This document shows, in pieces, positions 4,230-6,418 of a DNA stretch of 6,418 bases (position 1 is the first letter of the stretch; every line of letters begins with the position of its first letter). The stretch spans positions 1 through 6,418 of the forward strand of contig CAZVXI010000176.1 of NCBI GenBank assembly GCA_964631295.1, read 5' to 3'. The notes beneath the pieces were generated by a model. It ran no database searches, had not been told where the DNA came from, and saw only the letters and a list, made by a program, of their open reading frames with translations. The stretch comes from CAZVXI01 sp964631295 (GTDB lineage: Bacteria; Planctomycetota; Phycisphaerae; Phycisphaerales; SM1A02). Position numbers and translations under genes: made by a program.

Positions 4230-6418
4230 TCGAGGGATCATCTGAATCTCTGGCGCTACCGAACGAATGTGCAGATCGCGCTGCGGGAAGGCAATCTCAA
4301 CATCATGCTCGCGGAACCGCTTGATGATCGCGTGATGCAGTTCATCGCGCGTCGTCAGCCAGACCTCCGGGTGCCCGATGAAGATGCGCAGTTCGAAGTT
4401 CAGCGTACTGTCGCCGAAGCCCAGGAACAGCGCACGCGGCGGAGGATCGCGCAGCACGTGCTGATTCTTGTTCGCCACATCAAGCAGGAGATCGCGCGCC
4501 AGATCCGTATTACCACCGTAAGACACACCGACAGGAATAATCACTCGCAGCACCGTATCCGAGAGCGACCAGTTCACGATCTGTCCAGTTACAAACTCCT
4601 TGTTCGGGATGATCAGTTCCTTGCGGTCCCAGTCAACGATGGTCGTTGCGCGCATGCGAATGCGCGCCACTGTGCCTGAGATGTTGCCGACGGTAATCGT
4701 GTCGCCAACGCGCACCGGGCGTTCGAAGAGAATGATGATCCCTGACACAAAGTTCGCGAAAATCTCCTGCAGGCCGAAGCCAAGCCCGACCGTCACAGCA
4801 GCCGCGAGGAACTGCACATTCGACCACCCGATACCAATTGCCTGGAACGCCACGATGATCCCGATAATCCCGAGGATGTACTGCGTGATCGTTCGAATCG
4901 CGTAGCGCCCGCCTGCGGAGAATGGCAGCTTCTGCAGCACCACGATCTCAAGCAGGCCCGGAATATTGCGTGTGACGACGATCGTCACGAGCAATATCAG
5001 AAATGCCACCATGATCTCCCGCAGCGTGATCGGTGTCCGAGTTTCCACCGGCTGCGAGTTACCCTCTGCGGTGATCGTCGTCGTCACCTGCCATAGTTCA
5101 ACTTCGCGCAGGATGCTCAGCGCGGGGAAGATATTTGCCCAGATCAGCGCCACACCGATGATGAGCACGAACGTCACGACGGTGCGCAGCAACTGCCGCG
5201 TCTGCGTTGAGATCGCGCTTACATCCAGCGCCAGTGTCTGGTCGGCCTGCTCTTGTTCATCGAGTTCGGCCTTCTTCGCCTCGTATTCACTGGTCTTTGC
5301 CGGCTCGGCGGCGCCTTCCTTCTTCGCTTTCTCACGCATCGCATTGAGCGTGGCCGTTCGCCGCTTGCGCGACTGTTCATACGCGAGCCGCCGCTCGGTG
5401 AGGTAAATCCAGCGCACGAGCAGTGCGTTGATGATCACGACGATCAATATCAAGTCAACCGTCCAGAACACCCGCTCTCGCAGCTCCAGCGCCGTGTACA
5501 TGTAGCCCAGGCCGCTCGCCACCGCCAGCGCGATCGGGATCACCACAATCAGCGGGAACCACAGCCAGCGCAGCCGAGAAAGCCAGCCCTGCGAGTGCTC
5601 ACTGAGATATCTGCCGGGCACACCCGTTTGCGGATGCATCACAAAGTATGTGAACGCAGCAATCACCACCGCGCCGATGATGAACCCGACGCGCCCGATG
5701 GAGTTGCGGTACGCCACTGCCTCCGCGCTCGCCGTCAGTCCCGTCAGGAACGCCAGCGGCAGCGCCAGCGGAATCAGCCATCGCAGGTGTTTGCGCAGCA
5801 ACTGAATCGTCGTATTCCTCCAGCGGAAGTGCGCGTCTGCCAGTCCATTTGGCCTGAATATCTGCCGCAACATCATGAGTGCAAACGCCGTCATCGCCAG
5901 ACGTGTCAGCCCGTTGGCGATGTTCTCGGCAAACGACACCTCGCCGATCACATCATCCACCTTCACCGCCACGATCAGAATCAGCAGCGGCCACGTGCCC
6001 GCAAGCAGCACCGTCAGTGTTGTGACTGTCAGCGTATCGCCCACAAAATTCGTCGTGATGCGCCCCGCCCGCTCAGATGCCCGGCCGATGAACGCCGTCA
6101 TTTTCCGCCGTGTCGCCAGCAGGGCCACAAATACAAACAAGGCGATGATGGGCAGCGCTGGTTGGCGCACTATATGGCTCCATGTCGCTGCGACAAGCTC
6201 GTGCCAGAGGCGGCCACTTGTGAACCACGCCACCGCATCGCGCACACCTTCAACGTCTGCCGCCCCGATCGGTCGTGTACTTTGAATCCACAGAATGCGC
6301 TCATCAATAAAATCGCGATACTCGCGCGTGACCCGGGCAGTGCCGATTTCATACTCAAGCAGCGGCACGAGCACCGTGTTGATGTAGTTGTCATACGCTT
6401 CGATCAACCTGGCAATAT
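4209..6418 (-). CDS. MscK/KefA-type mechanosensitive channel (MscS superfamily), N-terminus missing
   Basis: The gene reads leftwards and its frame is still open at the right edge (I-A-R precede the TTG at 6407), so the true start and the usual N-terminal periplasmic region are outside the window. Numbering from the TTG, residues 1-60 are the end of that helical region, including DERILWIQST, followed by about ten to eleven membrane segments (near 84-100, 122-150, 165-182, 209-228, 239-257, 281-300, 313-333, 408-428, 464-480, 500-522). A charged cytoplasmic loop (about 338-395, RKRRTATLNAMREKAKK and an Ala/Glu/Lys-rich part) is typical of the large MscS members. The pore helix and beta domain are unmistakable: GLGFGLQEIFANFVSG (541-556), FERPVRVGDTITV (561-573), IIPNKEF (599-605). 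The protein opens under membrane tension to release solutes on hypo-osmotic shock. MscM/YjeP is the alternative close relative. Its last 21 bases overlap the convergent + strand gene. Confidence 0.93.
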   Translation of the reverse strand, partial: IARLIEAYDNYINTVLVPLLEYEIGTARVTREYRDFIDERILWIQSTRPIGAADVEGVRDAVAWFTSGRLWHELVAATWSHIVRQPALPIIALFVFVALLATRRKMTAFIGRASERAGRITTNFVGDTLTVTTLTVLLAGTWPLLILIVAVKVDDVIGEVSFAENIANGLTRLAMTAFALMMLRQIFRPNGLADAHFRWRNTTIQLLRKHLRWLIPLALPLAFLTGLTASAEAVAYRNSIGRVGFIIGAVVIAAFTYFVMHPQTGVPGRYLSEHSQGWLSRLRWLWFPLIVVIPIALAVASGLGYMYTALELRERVFWTVDLILIVVIINALLVRWIYLTERRLAYEQSRKRRTATLNAMREKAKKEGAAEPAKTSEYEAKKAELDEQEQADQTLALDVSAISTQTRQLLRTVVTFVLIIGVALIWANIFPALSILREVELWQVTTTITAEGNSQPVETRTPITLREIMVAFLILLVTIVVTRNIPGLLEIVVLQKLPFSAGGRYAIRTITQYILGIIGIIVAFQAIGIGWSNVQFLAAAVTVGLGFGLQEIFANFVSGIIILFERPVRVGDTITVGNISGTVARIRMRATTIVDWDRKELIIPNKEFVTGQIVNWSLSDTVLRVIIPVGVSYGGNTDLARDLLLDVANKNQHVLRDPPPRALFLGFGDSTLNFELRIFIGHPEVWLTTRDELHHAIIKRFREHDVEIAFPQRDLHIRSVAPEIQMIPRSDAPRA

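Noticed and set aside
3730..4245. A 171-codon + strand frame overlapping the PEP-CTERM-like gene.
   Set aside because: It is Ser/Arg-rich, has no signal or domain, and is an out-of-frame shadow of the gene at 3609.
6405..6407. TTG at 6407 as the true start of the channel gene.
   Set aside because: The frame continues upstream to the window edge, there is no ribosome site, and proteins of this type have a long N-terminal region before the first visible residues.

Overview
The window looks like a contig from a bacterial metagenome assembly with moderately high GC. It is most likely from Planctomycetota, perhaps the Phycisphaerae. This rests on four things: a secreted protein with a PEP-CTERM-like sorting tail of the 'PTP' type, a DUF1573-like protein beside a secreted protein with a C-terminal anchor, ordinary Shine-Dalgarno sites, and a large MscK-type channel. 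The taxonomic call is an inference; there is no rRNA or marker gene. A run of exactly 100 N (2942-3041) is an assembly gap.

Region 1 (1-3129, + strand) is an operon of four genes: a long helical protein cut by the left edge, a small secreted protein with 14 cysteines, a secreted protein with a C-terminal membrane anchor, and a DUF1573-like protein interrupted by the N gap. Each of the three junctions is an ATGA stop/start overlap, so the four are very probably co-transcribed and translationally coupled. Except for the tentative DUF1573 call I do not recognise their families. The three downstream products all carry export signals, so the set probably acts at or outside the cytoplasmic membrane.

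Region 2 (3130-3608) has no gene but holds the most informative element: a cobalamin (B12) riboswitch at 3235-3459. It has a perfect 9-bp P1 stem, the GGGAA/GGTG core, the P6 motif, the CCACTG...TGGGAAGGC module and the 3' box AGCCGGAAGACCTGCC. A sigma70-like promoter (TTGCAC-N16-TATACT) would start transcription just where P1 begins. A large hairpin without a U-tract follows and may be part of the expression platform.

Region 3 (3609-4229, + strand) is the only gene placed to be controlled by that riboswitch. It encodes a 206-aa secreted, extremely acidic protein with a PEP-CTERM-like tail, that is, a predicted surface-sorted protein. B12 control of such a protein suggests a role in capturing or handling cobalamin at the cell surface. 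This is the main hypothesis from the window.

Region 4 (4209-6418, - strand) is a convergent MscK/KefA-type mechanosensitive channel gene, cut by the right edge. Its stop codon lies inside the end of the riboswitch-controlled gene, so the two overlap by 21 bp.
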